Origin: Cornus controversa
Lineage: Eukaryota; Streptophyta; Magnoliopsida; Cornales; Cornaceae
Direction: 5' to 3'
Assembly: GCA_026545225.1 (NCBI GenBank)
Contig: CM048845.1
Coordinates: 84,905,033 to 84,969,032, forward strand
Length of the DNA stretch: 64,000 bases
This document shows, piece by piece, positions 12,801 through 23,285 of the stretch; the first letter of the stretch is position 1; each line of letters opens with the position of its first letter. The position numbers and the translations under genes are program-made. A model generated the notes under the pieces. The model saw only the letters and a program-made list of their open reading frames with translations, did no database searches and was not told the DNA's origin.

Positions 12801-13763
12801 ATTTTATCAAACATGTAAAATGCAATATGTATAACTTAGTCTCCACAATTATAAATAATGCTAATAGGCAACATGTAACCTCAATTAATAGCATATAAGA
12901 CATGTTTACACAATTCACATAGTAATTCACTTTGATACACGTTCTGACACACTTATAATCAACAAGGCCATTAAGACATACACATATAGCATCAATGTAT
13001 ACAATTATCACCATAATTAGCATGTGGAGACACGATTAACAAGAATTAACATAATTAAATATGTAAGACTCACTTTTTAGCATTCTTAAACATACTAATC
13101 AATTCAAAACCACATCAATTCTTAAGGAATTGATGATAAGGTAGAGAGAATAACCCTATCTCAATTCTAAGCCAAATTCTAAAAAAATTTCAAATCACCA
13201 AAAATCCAAAATGCTCCAAAATTGATTATTGAACCATAGACGAGTAGATCGTAGAGAGGAGAACAACTTTCTCTTCTTAAGCTACTTCCAATTCCAAACC
13301 CTAGTTTGATCCAAATCTTCAACCTTCACCAAATTGAGTTTTGAATCGATTAATGCGAAGAGAATGATGAGGAGAACATTCTTTCCTCTTGGATGAATAT
13401 TTAATTCTCACCCTAATCCATCTTAATCTTAGAAAGAAGTTAGGATGAAGTTGTAGTGAGAGAAAGATGAGAGAAAATCAATTTTTTGTGATTTATTAAA
13501 TGATTTAACTGTCTTCATATTTTCTCTTTTTGCAATTAGGTTCATCTCATTCTTTTAATTAACTTATTGTTACTACTAACTTTCTACTAATCACATACTA
13601 ATATTATCTCTTTCCAACTTATATTTTAAATCTCTCAATTATTCATATACGCCCTTATATGTTTTTACAAGACCCGTGCGAGTCATCCGGGTCGCCCGAC
13701 CCTTCCCGAGTCCCACACCCAAGCTAAAAAATTTCCTAGAAACATCTTATCGTACACAAAACA
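9832..13763 (-). repeat. 5' LTR of the gypsy element (repeat B), interrupted
   Basis: Same sequence as 3608-6284 but split at 11282/12731 by repeat A. Removing that insertion rejoins catataacaatg with caatatcaattctttcac, exactly as read uninterrupted near 5254-5282 in the other LTR. The inner end is TGTCATGTC at 9832; the outer end is ...acaaaaca at 13763. Confidence 0.85.
11283..12730 (+). mobile_element. Repeat A, copy 3 (1448 bp, solo-LTR-like)
   Basis: A full-length copy starting TGATTGGTGTTGAATG and ending gttacgATCA. It interrupts the 5' LTR of the gypsy element and is bracketed by caatg (11278-11282) and cgatg (12731-12735), a 5-bp target duplication with one change. TG...CA ends, 5-bp duplication and no coding region fit a solo LTR. 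It must be younger than the gypsy element. Confidence 0.8.
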
Positions 13764-14100
13764 GATTTTTAAATCAATTTCTCATGTTTTAATCACAATT
13801 AAAATATAATTAATTGTAATTAAAAATTAAAGGAAATTCCAAAGCTTTACAATGCTAAAAGGGCGTGCCTTTTGCAGAACACAGTTGATTGGATCGAACT
13901 TTGGTAGGTGATTTTCCTACAAAATATGTTGTATAAGGACCGTGACATGGAAGTCCCTGAATTGTGTAACGACGGGGGACCTTTGGAGACATAGATGCCC
14001 CTAAGGCCGTAGACTCATAGCGATTAACTTTCGGCTGTGTCCAAACCAAATCATATAAGAATTCAGGAACTAATCATTTCCCACATATGGCGCCAACTAA
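13764..14100 (-). mobile_element. Gypsy leader with PBS and start of gag
   Basis: Directly after the LTR at 14101 the minus strand reads TTGGCGCCATATGTGGGAA (14097-14079). TTGGCGCC...TGTGGGAA is a primer-binding-site/leader pattern familiar from plant Tat/Athila-type gypsy elements. A short frame at 14049-13855 (MVWTQPKVNRYES...) may be the first residues of Gag. The rest is cut off where the repeat B element begins. Confidence 0.6.
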
Positions 14101-14454
14101 TGAAGCAAAAATTCACATGACCCGGTTTGGCACGATCCACCTGCAAAATAGAGGAATCAGGGCTAGACTGGCGGGGTGCTGGCTGAGTACACTTCGACGA
14201 TCAAGTCAGTGTTTAACGATATAAAGTAAAAAATAATTATGTTTGTGATTTAGGTGTATCTCTGGATGTGTTCAAGCTCTCCTTTTATAGAAAAATGTCG
14301 GTAGTAGTGTTTATTTATGAAATTAGTTCCCTTAAATTATCCACCACGTAATTGGAGAGTTATCATACGAGGGATTGTGGTTATTCTTACCCACTTAATC
14401 CTTTGACCCTTTTGGCCTTTGGACTTCTTGTTGATTTAAATTTACATATCAACA
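14101..14454 (-). repeat. 5' LTR of a second gypsy element (354 bp)
   Basis: On the minus strand it starts TGTTGATATG at 14454 and ends tttgcttCA at 14101, just before the PBS. A TATA box (ctataaaagg) lies near 14290, followed by the U5-like block actgacttgatcgtcgaag near 14200. That block also appears, diverged, in the LTR at 59.3-59.6 kb, so the two belong to related families. Confidence 0.7.
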
Positions 14455-15289
14455 CACTAATAACTTTCTAATTGCAATTTTTAAGCCTTCCAACATATTA
14501 TAAGCCTTTTCCATTCAAGTTTAAGACATTCAAGGAATCCTCTTCACGAACCATTCTTATCTCATTTCATTATTGTATAGCACACCTAGCATAAAAAAAC
14601 CAAGATTACATTGTTTAATGCCAGAACCAGCATAAATACATATAATGCTTTCCAAAAATTCTGTATGCCTCTTCTTTTTGTGACATAGAAATATATTAAA
14701 TCATTTTTTTGGGTAGACTGACATATAATATGGCATTAAATAGTATTAGTTGATTGTATGTGCAAGATATACGATAAGAAGTAATGAAGAAAAAGCCAAA
14801 ATAATAATAATACTACATCTAAGCATATTTTTGTTCAACGCTAGCTACTGTATATTAACAAATTCCAGATATATGATTCGATTGCAAATCTTCCCTTCAA
14901 ATCCCTTTTTCGGGATTTCTTCACTTTCCTTCTCTTCATTCAAAGTTAAGCATGCAACTTGCTTATAAAGTGAAAAGAAACAATTAAAATAATATTAGCA
15001 ATGAACAATCCTTACTGAATTTTAATTATATCTATTATCATAACATGTTATCAATCAGTCCAGATACTTTTACCAAGTGATAATATTTCAGGGAACTTAC
15101 CGAATCGTATCAAACGGGCCAATGGGATATTCCACTAGTATAATGGACTTGAAGAATAGTTAGATGATAATATAAATAAAATACATAACTTTATTTATAT
15201 AATCATATGTAAGTAACAGTGATTTGCAAAATTATTATTTTTTTCTTTTAAAAAAGAGGTTTGATCACAATATTATAATTTTTTTCTTC

Positions 15290-15320
<31 letters not shown>

Positions 15321-15563
15321 GAAGAGGATGGGTCCAGATTTATAGTTGGGCCACAATAATTGGACTAGCTGTGCCAGACCCATCCATTTCAGGCAGACCT
15401 TGAGCCCACCTGGCCCATTTTCATCCCTAAATTCCATCCAGAACAAAAGCGAAGTGGAGAAGGAGGTCCAACAAATACACACACACTCATCATCATTGTG
15501 TGAATTTGGGAGTATTTTTTGAAGAAGTGAAGTTTTTGATCGCTACAGTAGAGAGAGAGAGAG
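14455..15563. other. Intergenic region upstream of PLMT
   Basis: No gene or transposon is recognised. A pure A run (15291-15305) and GA-rich stretches precede the PLMT start. The last 22 bases are a GA repeat directly abutting the start codon, a common feature of plant 5' UTRs. The promoter must lie here, but no convincing TATA box is picked out. Confidence 0.5.
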
Positions 15564-15835
15564 ATGGGGATAATGGCATGCTTAGGGGTGTTGGTACCTT
15601 TCCCATTCTACTACTGGCTGTGGCAGTACCCTCAGACGTGGGTGGATCTGTGTGGTAGAGAACGTGACCCTTCAAAAGTGATGGCTCGTGTCTCTCATGC
15701 CCTGAAGCTCCTTCAGTTCTTCTATCTCTTCTCTGTCTCCTCTCTCTTTTGGCCGCCTCCTGTCTACTTCTGGCCCCTTTTCCTCTTCGGTCAGTTCCTC
15801 AACTTCAGGTGACCTACCCATTTCATATCTCTCTG

Positions 15836-15875
<40 letters not shown>

Positions 15876-18800
15876 AGTGTTGAAATACAGTTCTGCAGCC
15901 AGCTAGGCTGTATTTTTCTACTGTCTTCCTTCATTTAATCTTGAAATGCAGTTAGGGTTTGATAAGAAGTGGGAAATTTTTCCAAAAGACTAACTTTTCT
16001 TCCTAAAACCTAGGGTACACATTTTTCAGCACAAGGTACTAGTACATTGGCAGCGGATTCTTTTATTTGCATAGATTTTTTTTTCTTCTTTTAGGGTGGC
16101 GTTTTAGACTCATAGGTTTTATATCTAGGAATAATCAGGAATTGAATTTGAAGTTACTATGATGATTTTTATTCTTTTATATCATCAGCTTTTAAGAGAA
16201 ACTCTACAAAGACATAGTCTTATCTAACGTGTCATTTTAGTTCTCATTTCAATTTAACAAATGCTTAAATGTTGTTTTAATCTTCTTTCAATTTTATCTA
16301 ACATGTCATTTTAGTCTTATGATCTTATTCTAGCATGTAATCTAGAAAATGTTGCTCCAAAGTTGGAATGTAAATTGTGACATGATGGTTACACTGAATT
16401 AAGCTTACACTGATCAGCTTGTAGGAGAAACTCTAAAGACACAGACACACTTATCTATCATGGTGCTTGAGTTTTCATTTCAACTCAGTGCGGGCTCGTT
16501 CCTTAAGCAAACGAGCTGATTTTGAGCTCAATTTCAAGGTTCGTTTAGTAAATGAGTTGATCCTGAATAGTATTGGGCTCGACTCGTGAACATGAGCTCG
16601 TGTATATTCGTGAACATAAACTCGTATAGGCTCGCGAATATGTTCATTGTCATTAACTTGTACTGATTCATAAACATAAGCTTGTGTATGCTCGTCTAAG
16701 TTCATGAACAAGCCAAATTGATCTTGAACACGAACTCAAATCGAGCCAGAACAACTTTTGTTATAAAACGAACTGAGCTCAAGCTTTTCAAAATAATGAC
16801 GAGCTAAGACCGAGCTTAGCTTTTCAAGCTCGTCACGATCCTGAGCTGAGCTCACAAACAAACAAGTTGAGCCCAAATAGACTCAAGCTCAGTTCGACTC
16901 GGTTCATTTGCAGCCCTAAACATCACCACCCCTTTGGATCACCTCCAATAACAACGTCGCCACCAGTCCAAACTCTTACCTTGGAATCATTATTCGCTAC
17001 TATTTCAACAACACGATTGCTACCTGTGATCTACTTTCTCTAGTGTTTTGGTTTGTTTCATCCACTTCCAGTCCATTTCGGTCCGTTTAAGCTATTTTGG
17101 CCTATGATCTTTTTCGCCAATTCTTTTTTCTTGCTAATTACTAACATTTTAGCTATGATTTTTATTATTTTCATTTAAAAATCACATCTCTCTGATATCT
17201 TCTAAAGTTAACAAAAAAGAAAATATATAGATATTATATTCATTATTTGGTGAAATGGCGAAAGCCTGCATTGACAAGCATGAGAACGTGAGTTCCAGTA
17301 TTCAAAACAACTATTGTGTGCAATGGAATGTCAGAGGTCAAGTTTATTTGATGTCATCTCCTTCTAGCACCCGGCGTAGACGAGACATATATTGTCATAC
17401 TTCTTTTGTTTTTGGGTAAATATCACTGGCACTCCCTGAGATTTAATGTATTGTCACGCGGCTAAAATTGTGTAATTTTGTTACCAACACTCCCTGTCAG
17501 AATTTCTAATTTTTTAATAAGTGAAATGTCCTGCCCCTGATTATTAAATGGATTTTAATACAAAAATATCAAAATCGGAAAATGACAAAACTGTCCCTCA
17601 TGATTGCCACTAGTCTTTCTCTCTCATCTCCTCCACCAACGACAACCACAACCACTGCCACCAATGAAATCCAAAATCCATGTTGACCCTTAAATTTAGC
17701 ACAACCTCAACTCTGGATCACAAACAGACCTCCACCCACAGAAGAATTCATCTTCTCCTGTGAAACATTCCGACAACCACCGACGAACCCATCCTCTCCG
17801 ACAATGAATTTGAAAATTTCACTAAAATTTTCTTGAAGTTCACTTGTAGAAATGCCTAAGATTTTTGATCGCATCCATTTCACTGCACAACACGACACAA
17901 TCCTCCATCTATTCTTATCCAACGACAGTCTCATTTGCTGTCCCTGTAGAAGAAGCTGTTGGAGATGTGAGAGAGAGTCATATTCTTCTTGCCTAGCTGC
18001 TTTTACAACACTTTGAATTTCGAGAATTGGCGAAATGGGTTTTTATACAAATAGGTCCAATGCATGTAATTTGAGGTTTGATTCGTGGAATACTGCTGGT
18101 GCGGAGACAATTTTGATTTGTGAAATTGGGTTTGAGGTGTGACTACACTTTTTCAGGCAAATGAAAGGTTGCTTCGTTTCCATTTGATGTTTCAAAGAGG
18201 GTGAAAATGGAGATGAGTACGGTGAGCAAAACCAAAAGTGTGATTGAAAATCTGGAAAGAGAAGGATCATTCAAATGGTTGATTAAAAACCGGATTTTGA
18301 TTTTGTTTGGTGAAGAGTTTGAGGAGATGGGAAAGCCTCCAGCTTCTGGAAAGAACTGGATAACTGAGCTCTCTTCTATGGCAAATCTAGTGGTTCGGAG
18401 ATGCTCAAAAATCCTAGGCATTTTTACAAGTGAACTTCAAGAAAATTTTAATGCAAAGGCTTCTGATTCTATAAAGCATCAATCGCGGTATGCACGCAAT
18501 TTTTTGGAATACTGTTGTTTCAGGGCTCTTGCTCTGTCTACACAAATAAAAGGTTATCTAGTAAATGATAAGAAGTTTCGACGACTAATATCTGACATGA
18601 TACTTGCTTGGGAGTTTCGAGCTGCTTGTAGCCAACCATTTGACAATATCGATGATGATGTTACTGTTGGGATAGAGGCCTTTTCTTGGATTGCTCTAGC
18701 TGTTCCCATCATTGCCAATATTATTATCAGTGATAATCTTTTTGAAGTGCTTACAGAATCAACCGATAGTCGGCTTCAGTTCTCTGTCTATGAGAATTAC

Positions 18801-19888
18801 CTTAGTGGATTAGAAAGGGTGATAAGAAAATTGAAGACCCAATCAGAGTCATCTCTCCTTTCTGCATTTCAATCAGAAAAAGGGGAAAAGGTTCTGGAAG
18901 TGGACGGGACAATCACCAGCTAGTCGGTTCTTCAACATGTGGGAATTTCTACGTGGCCTGGTCGATTAATTCTGACAGATCATGCACTCTACTTTGAAGC
19001 TCTTCGCGTGTTGTCTTACGACACAACCAAAAGATATGACTTGTATGGTGATTTAAAACAGGTTATTAAACGAGAGTTAACAGGACCGCTGGGAACTAGA
19101 CTTTTTGACAAGGCAGTCTTGTATAAATCAATTTCCTTATCAGAACTGGCTGTGATGGAGTTTCCTGAACTTAAAAGACATACTCGTCGTGACTATTGGG
19201 GCTAGGCTTGTTGTGGGGGAAATTGCTGTAGTATGTACATATATATAATATGTATATGTGTACAACTTTATAAGGTGGAGAAGAGAGTATAGATTTGGGG
19301 TAGGAGGTTATTTTGGTCAAGTAATATTGGTTACAAATGGTTAGTTTGGTAAATTCAACATTCAAAAAGTTGACTTCATAAGTCAAGGGCAAACATGTCA
19401 TTTTACCATGAAAAAGTGCACTGACACGATGTATTTTTGATAAGAGAGGGTGTTAGTGACATACGGAGAAAACCTCAGGGGGTGTTTGTGAAAGAATTTT
19501 GCGAAGTTGTAGTCACGTGACAATACATCATATACATTGCAAATTTTTTGTCTTTTCCATTTTTAGTATGTTGTCGTATGTTTCATTTTATCTTTAGTTT
19601 CTGCACCAAGTCAATGTACTAAAATAGTCAAATTACAGGGTATATCAATTGCTTGGTGAATCAGGAACTTACTATGGTGTACGCTTTGGAATGAACATCC
19701 CATGGGTAACAGAATTTCCCTTTGGGGTGATAAGAGACCCCCAGTATGTTGGAAGTATTATGAGTCTTCTGGCATGTTTATCTTGGGTTCCCTTCCTGTA
19801 CATTCTCTTGTGGGTACTGGGCTATGTGTTCATGATACTTGTGGAATCTAAGGAAGATCCTGCTACTCGTGCCAAGCCAGTTTCTTGA
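15564..19888 (+). CDS. PLMT: Phosphatidyl-N-methylethanolamine N-methyltransferase (PLMT), two exons
   Basis: Exon 1 is 15564-15808 and exon 2 is 19639-19888, joined by a phase-2 GT...AG intron. The product is 164 residues, the same length as the Arabidopsis protein as I recall it. PLMT adds methyl groups from S-adenosylmethionine to phosphatidyl-methylethanolamine and the dimethyl form, making phosphatidylcholine at the ER. Family landmarks are clear: CGRERDPSKVMARVSH early, FGQFLNFR at the exon junction, GTYYGVRFG, EFPFGVIRDPQYVGS, and ESKEDP near the C-terminus. Hydrophobic stretches (about residues 5-20, 45-80, 115-150) fit a small multi-pass membrane enzyme. The ATG follows a GA repeat, and no upstream in-frame start fits the family. 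Both exons are intact. The intron is enlarged to 3.8 kb by transposons, which splicing must tolerate if the gene is active. The identification is firm; expression cannot be judged. Confidence 0.93.
15831..15874. repeat. (CT)n(TA)n microsatellite in PLMT intron
   Basis: A CT repeat runs straight into a TA repeat shortly after the 5' splice site. Confidence 0.9.
16488..16918. mobile_element. hAT-like MITE (GAGCTCG-rich) in PLMT intron
   Basis: The segment is packed with gctcg/gagct motifs in both directions and ends ggttcatttgcagcccta, the terminal style of the common plant hAT MITEs (tagggctgcaaa... when reversed). The left end (gtgcgggctcgttcc) does not mirror the right end well, so it is worn or truncated. 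No clean 8-bp duplication is seen. Confidence 0.65.
17707..17934 (-). repeat. Inverted partial copy of the captured gene
   Basis: The minus strand at 17882-17830 (gatgcgatcaaaaatct...gaaaatttta) repeats 18400-18452 with a few changes. It translates to SKILGISTSELQENF, against SKILGIFTSELQENF in the main copy. The two form an inverted pair separated by about 0.5 kb. A transcript through this intron could fold back here. Confidence 0.6.
18201..19205 (+). pseudogene. N-terminal fragment of a DUF639-family protein, transposon-captured
   Basis: The frame runs 240 codons from 18201, hits a TAG at 18921-18923, and continues in the same frame to 19205, giving about 334 residues in all. It matches the plant DUF639 family nearly throughout: EFEEMGKPPASGKNWITELS, RYARNFLEYCCFRALAL, DKKFRRLISDMILAWE, SRLQFSVYENYL, ISTWPGRLILTDHALYFEA and LTGPLGTRLFDKAVLYKSIS. 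Family members are about twice this long, so the C-terminal half is missing; the copy ends at HTRRDYWG followed by a stop. The family's function is poorly known and I assign none. No intron interrupts this stretch. One stop and no frameshift mean the capture is fairly young, or that the frame was kept. It sits in sense orientation inside the PLMT intron. Confidence 0.85.
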
Positions 19889-21037
19889 GATCAACAAGAT
19901 GCTAATCAGTGAGTTGAAGGAACACTGCAGAAAATCCTCATCCAAGAGGTATTCATTCTCATTTTTGTGGTGGTTTTTGTGATGACACAATGAGGTGATC
20001 GACACATTTTTGGCTCGGGTGTTGCATCACCAGTTGTTTGTTGGAGTATACAGGAGGATTGATGCCTTAATTGATACAAAATCTGTCTATTTTTCTTTTC
20101 TTTTTTTGGGTAATTGCATAGAGCATTGTCCAATAATTTTTAATCATTTACTTAGAGAAAAATGAACTTTCAACCAACAGTCAAATTCCTTTGAGTTGTT
20201 TCCCAATATCTGCAATTGATGATTACTTTGACTAGGAAAGAAAAAGGGGAGGGGGTTTGAGCTCCTGTGGGCAAAAAAGTGAGTTCTCCCAACTAGGAAA
20301 AAAAAAAAGGATAATGCATGGAAATGGTTAGACTTGGATCAAGCACTACATTTAGGAACAATTACTAATTACTCAGGTTCAGTTTTGTTGTAAAGGAATG
20401 AGGCTTCTTTCTATCCAGATTTTCAAATGTTTCCTAGAAATGACAGCTTAATTTGGGCTGTGCATCCATTTATGCGTTTGATAATAATATTACTTTGTTT
20501 AATTCAGGCTACATTGCAGACGAGTAATGAGTTTTTTTATTATTCCCCAAGGGTTGAGGCTTTCAGATCCCATGGAGCTAGTGATCATGTGATTCATTTC
20601 AAAGTTGTGCTGTCTCCACTGGCAGTCCTTCCAATTATAAACATCACTGCACTGCAAGCGGGGCACTCTCAAACTCTCGTATTGAATTGTTCAAGATTTC
20701 TAAACCAATGTCTATTAAATGAGTGGGACAAACCCAATATGTGTATTATGTAGGGCATGGAATAGTGCGTTTTTTTGGAGTGAATTCATGTAAATCGAGT
20801 TCAGATTCATATTTCAATGTTAGAGAGTCATATCCATATTCGAAACCGAGTCCAATCCTATTGACAATCTATATCCAACTCATATAATATATGAAATCCA
20901 TATCCGACATCCAACCAACCAATATAAATTAACTCAGTTTGAATAGAATTTCAGATAAAATTCAATCCATTATGTGTATACATATATCTAGACCAGCTCA
21001 AATTCAAAACATATTTTTTGAAAGGAGATTTATGGCG
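19889..21037. other. Intergenic region after PLMT
   Basis: It must hold the PLMT 3' UTR and poly(A) site. An open frame at 20427-20753 has no family resemblance and is treated as chance. Nothing else is recognised. Confidence 0.5.
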
Positions 21038-21287
21038 GTTTTAAAAGGGAAAATTAGATTTCAGTGACCAAAATTAAAAAAATATTGTTAATTAGTGACC
21101 TTAAACTCAATAAAATGTAAATAGTGACCAAACTTAAAAAATAATTGCTAATAAGTGACCAGTCCATAAATTTTCATCTTTTTTTCATTTTTTTCAAACC
21201 CAAATATCAAAAAATTTAAAGAATCTTATGACTTGTATATAATATATGAACATATATTATATCTTCTTTAGAATGTATATATGTTCA

Positions 21288-21333
<46 letters not shown>

Positions 21334-21894
21334 TTGTATATTAATATCTCATTAACAAAAAAACAAAAAAAAAAACCTAATTTGGATGCATTTAATTATT
21401 AATAAGGAATATTGGAGGATATGAATAGACTTGGCTAATAAGTATATTACCTACTACCTTAAATCTTTATTTTTTTTAATATAAGGTATCCCATAGTTAA
21501 TTCATTTCAAGTTATAACTCTTACTGTATCTTTGGAGCCCTAAAATCTACTAAAGAAAAAAAATCCATATATGCACATGCATTAATTGTAAGATGAATAT
21601 ATATGTCTAAATATATTTATAGAGAGAGATTCTCTCTCTATATATACTTTCTTTTCTAAAATCTTTGTATGTCTTTTGAAGATTTGATATTTAGAATTGA
21701 GATTGGAGAAGACGAATAAGGGATTGAGAATTTCTAAATAAAAGAAGGGTATTTTGGACATTAAAGTTAAATGGTCACTCATTGACAATTTCTTTTCAAG
21801 ATTGGTCACTATTTATCTTTTATTGAGTTTAAGGTCACTGTAAATCAATTATTTTTAATTTTGGTCACCAAAATCAAATTTTCCCGTTTTAAAA
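21038..21894. mobile_element. Non-autonomous Mutator-like element with 9-bp target duplication
   Basis: The element proper is 21047-21885 (839 bp). It starts GGGAAAATTAGATTT and, reversed, ends GGGAAAATTTGATTTT. The inverted repeats extend about 120 bases, marked by three gtgacca/ggtcact blocks on each side. It is flanked by the perfect 9-bp direct repeat gttttaaaa (21038-21046 and 21886-21894). Long inverted repeats with a 9-bp duplication are the Mutator superfamily signature. The interior is AT-rich with a TA microsatellite (21291-21330) and no transposase. Confidence 0.9.
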
Positions 21895-22180
21895 TCTGGA
21901 CTCAAATTTATAGACCAAACTTGGTGAAATGTACATTCAAACTCATGGCGGCTCGTGAACTGAGCTAGCTAACACCTCTATTATGCGACTATATACAATA
22001 CACAGTATACGTCGTCTGAGTTTATATATGACAATAAGAAACACAAAATACAAAATACGAGTAGGTCATAGACTCATAATATGAATTATGAACACAACAA
22101 TGCCACAATTTTTTTAAAAAATTAGTACGCTGACATAGCAGAGATACTTAAGAATAAAAAATAAATAAATAAATAAAAGG

Positions 22181-22825
22181 CCAACGTACAATAAACCCTC
22201 CTCTAGTTTCAAAATGTTGCACAATACTCCCCTCTCCTTTTTTTGGGTGCATTAAACACCCTCCAACTTATAATTTGGTACAGTTTGCCTCTATTTGGCA
22301 CTATTTGAGTTAAGAATTGATGTAAAATGACATAAATACCCTCATATATATAAAAAATAGAAATAAAAATTAAAAAGAAAAAGAAAAAAAGTGATTAATA
22401 TATCAAAAAATACAAAAAAAAATAAAATAAAATATAACTTTAATTTGTCAAAAAAATTTACCCAAAAAAAAAACTTTAATTCACCAATTTTTTTTCTCGG
22501 TAAATTTTTTTCTGTAAATTAAAGTTTTGTTTTTTTTTTTATATTTTTTGATAATTTGTTTCGGTATTTTGACAAATTAAAGTTGTTATTTTCTTTTTTC
22601 GATAGTTTTTTTGGTAAATTAATCACTTTTTTCTTTTTCTTTTTAATTTTTATTTTTATTTTTTTATCTATGAGGGTATTTCTGTCATTTTACATTAATT
22701 CTTAACCCAAAATAGTGCCAAATAGGGACAAATTGTACCAAATTATAAGTGAGAGGGTAATGCACCCAAAAAAAGGAGAGAGGGATATTGTGCAGTATTT
22801 TGAAACAGGGCTTATTGCACTTTGA
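22181..22825. mobile_element. Long fold-back (Mutator-like) element
   Basis: Left end gtacaataaaccctcctc...; the right end reversed reads gtgcaataagccctg. Pairing continues inward almost to the middle: tttggcactatttgagttaagaattgatgtaaaatgac on the left pairs near 22690-22730, and a second paired block, aagtgattaat...ttaatcacttt, lies inside. The whole 0.64 kb can form one hairpin. No coding sequence and no clear target duplication. Confidence 0.75.
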
Positions 22826-22954
22826 TTTCTTCTGAATGAATACAGTTTGAAACTAGATCCATGTTTTGGCTTTTTAAAACTCTACTTCTCTCTCTCTCTT
22901 ACTGGAAAAAAGTCGTCGTTGGTTTCTTGATTGAATAGCCTTAAGTTTCCATTA

Positions 22955-23059
22955 ATGGCTTTCTCAGTTGAGCATTCTGAACTTCTGAATCGGCAATGCC
23001 GCTTCAAATCTTCACCTTCTAGGATTTCTGAAGCCAAATTTCAACACCTCAGCCTCTGA
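22955..23059 (+). other. Upstream ORF in the TAG 5' leader
   Basis: A 34-codon frame (MAFSVEHSELL...) ends 226 bases before the TAG start codon. If the transcript starts upstream of it, it would be translated first and could lower TAG translation. The peptide has no recognised relatives. Confidence 0.3.
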
Positions 23060-23285
23060 TTCACTTCAAAGTCCACACACATCTTTTGAATCCTCAGCTT
23101 CACCGCTTTCTAGGGATTTGATAACGCACACTAGCCCTGAATGTTTGCCCCAGATGTACATTGATAATCTCGCTGTGTTCTCATTATATTTCCTCTAGAT
23201 GGTGAGTACTATTTCACTTCATACATTTGACTGAAGGATTAGCCCTAGTTTTCTTCAAATTCGAGATAGTACAGAGTTCTGTTAG

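Larger units (their letters stand above)
3608..13763 (-). mobile_element. Ty3/gypsy LTR retrotransposon, pol-deleted and nested
   Basis: Reading the minus strand, the order is 5' LTR (13763-9832, itself interrupted by repeat A), PBS (9828-9817), gag, protease, the first residues of reverse transcriptase, repeat A (7729-6298), then the 3' LTR (6284-3608). The LTRs start TGT and end ACA. By eye they differ at about one base in eight over their first 200 bases, so the insertion is old. Reverse-transcriptase core, RNase H and integrase are absent. No matching target-site duplication is seen (atgct on the left, gattt on the right). The element cannot move by itself. Confidence 0.85.
17414..19530 (+). 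mobile_element. Mutator-like element with captured DUF639 gene piece
   Basis: The left flank (about 17432-17495) reads aatgtattgtcac, then about 30 bases, then (a)caacactccctg. The right flank, reversed (19530 down to 19465), reads gatgtattgtcac, then caaacaccccctg. These are imperfect terminal inverted repeats. The inner part of the right one (catggtaaaatgacatgtttgccc reversed near 19400) matches another copy of this terminal family at 61290-61470. Between the ends lies coding-like sequence from a host gene. Exact outer ends and a target duplication are not resolved. A Pack-MULE-type capture is inferred. Confidence 0.6.

Noticed and set aside
20427-20753. 108-codon plus-strand frame downstream of PLMT
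   Set aside because: Composition and residues look random, there is no recognisable motif, and it is interrupted by intergenic-like AT sequence. Probably a chance frame.
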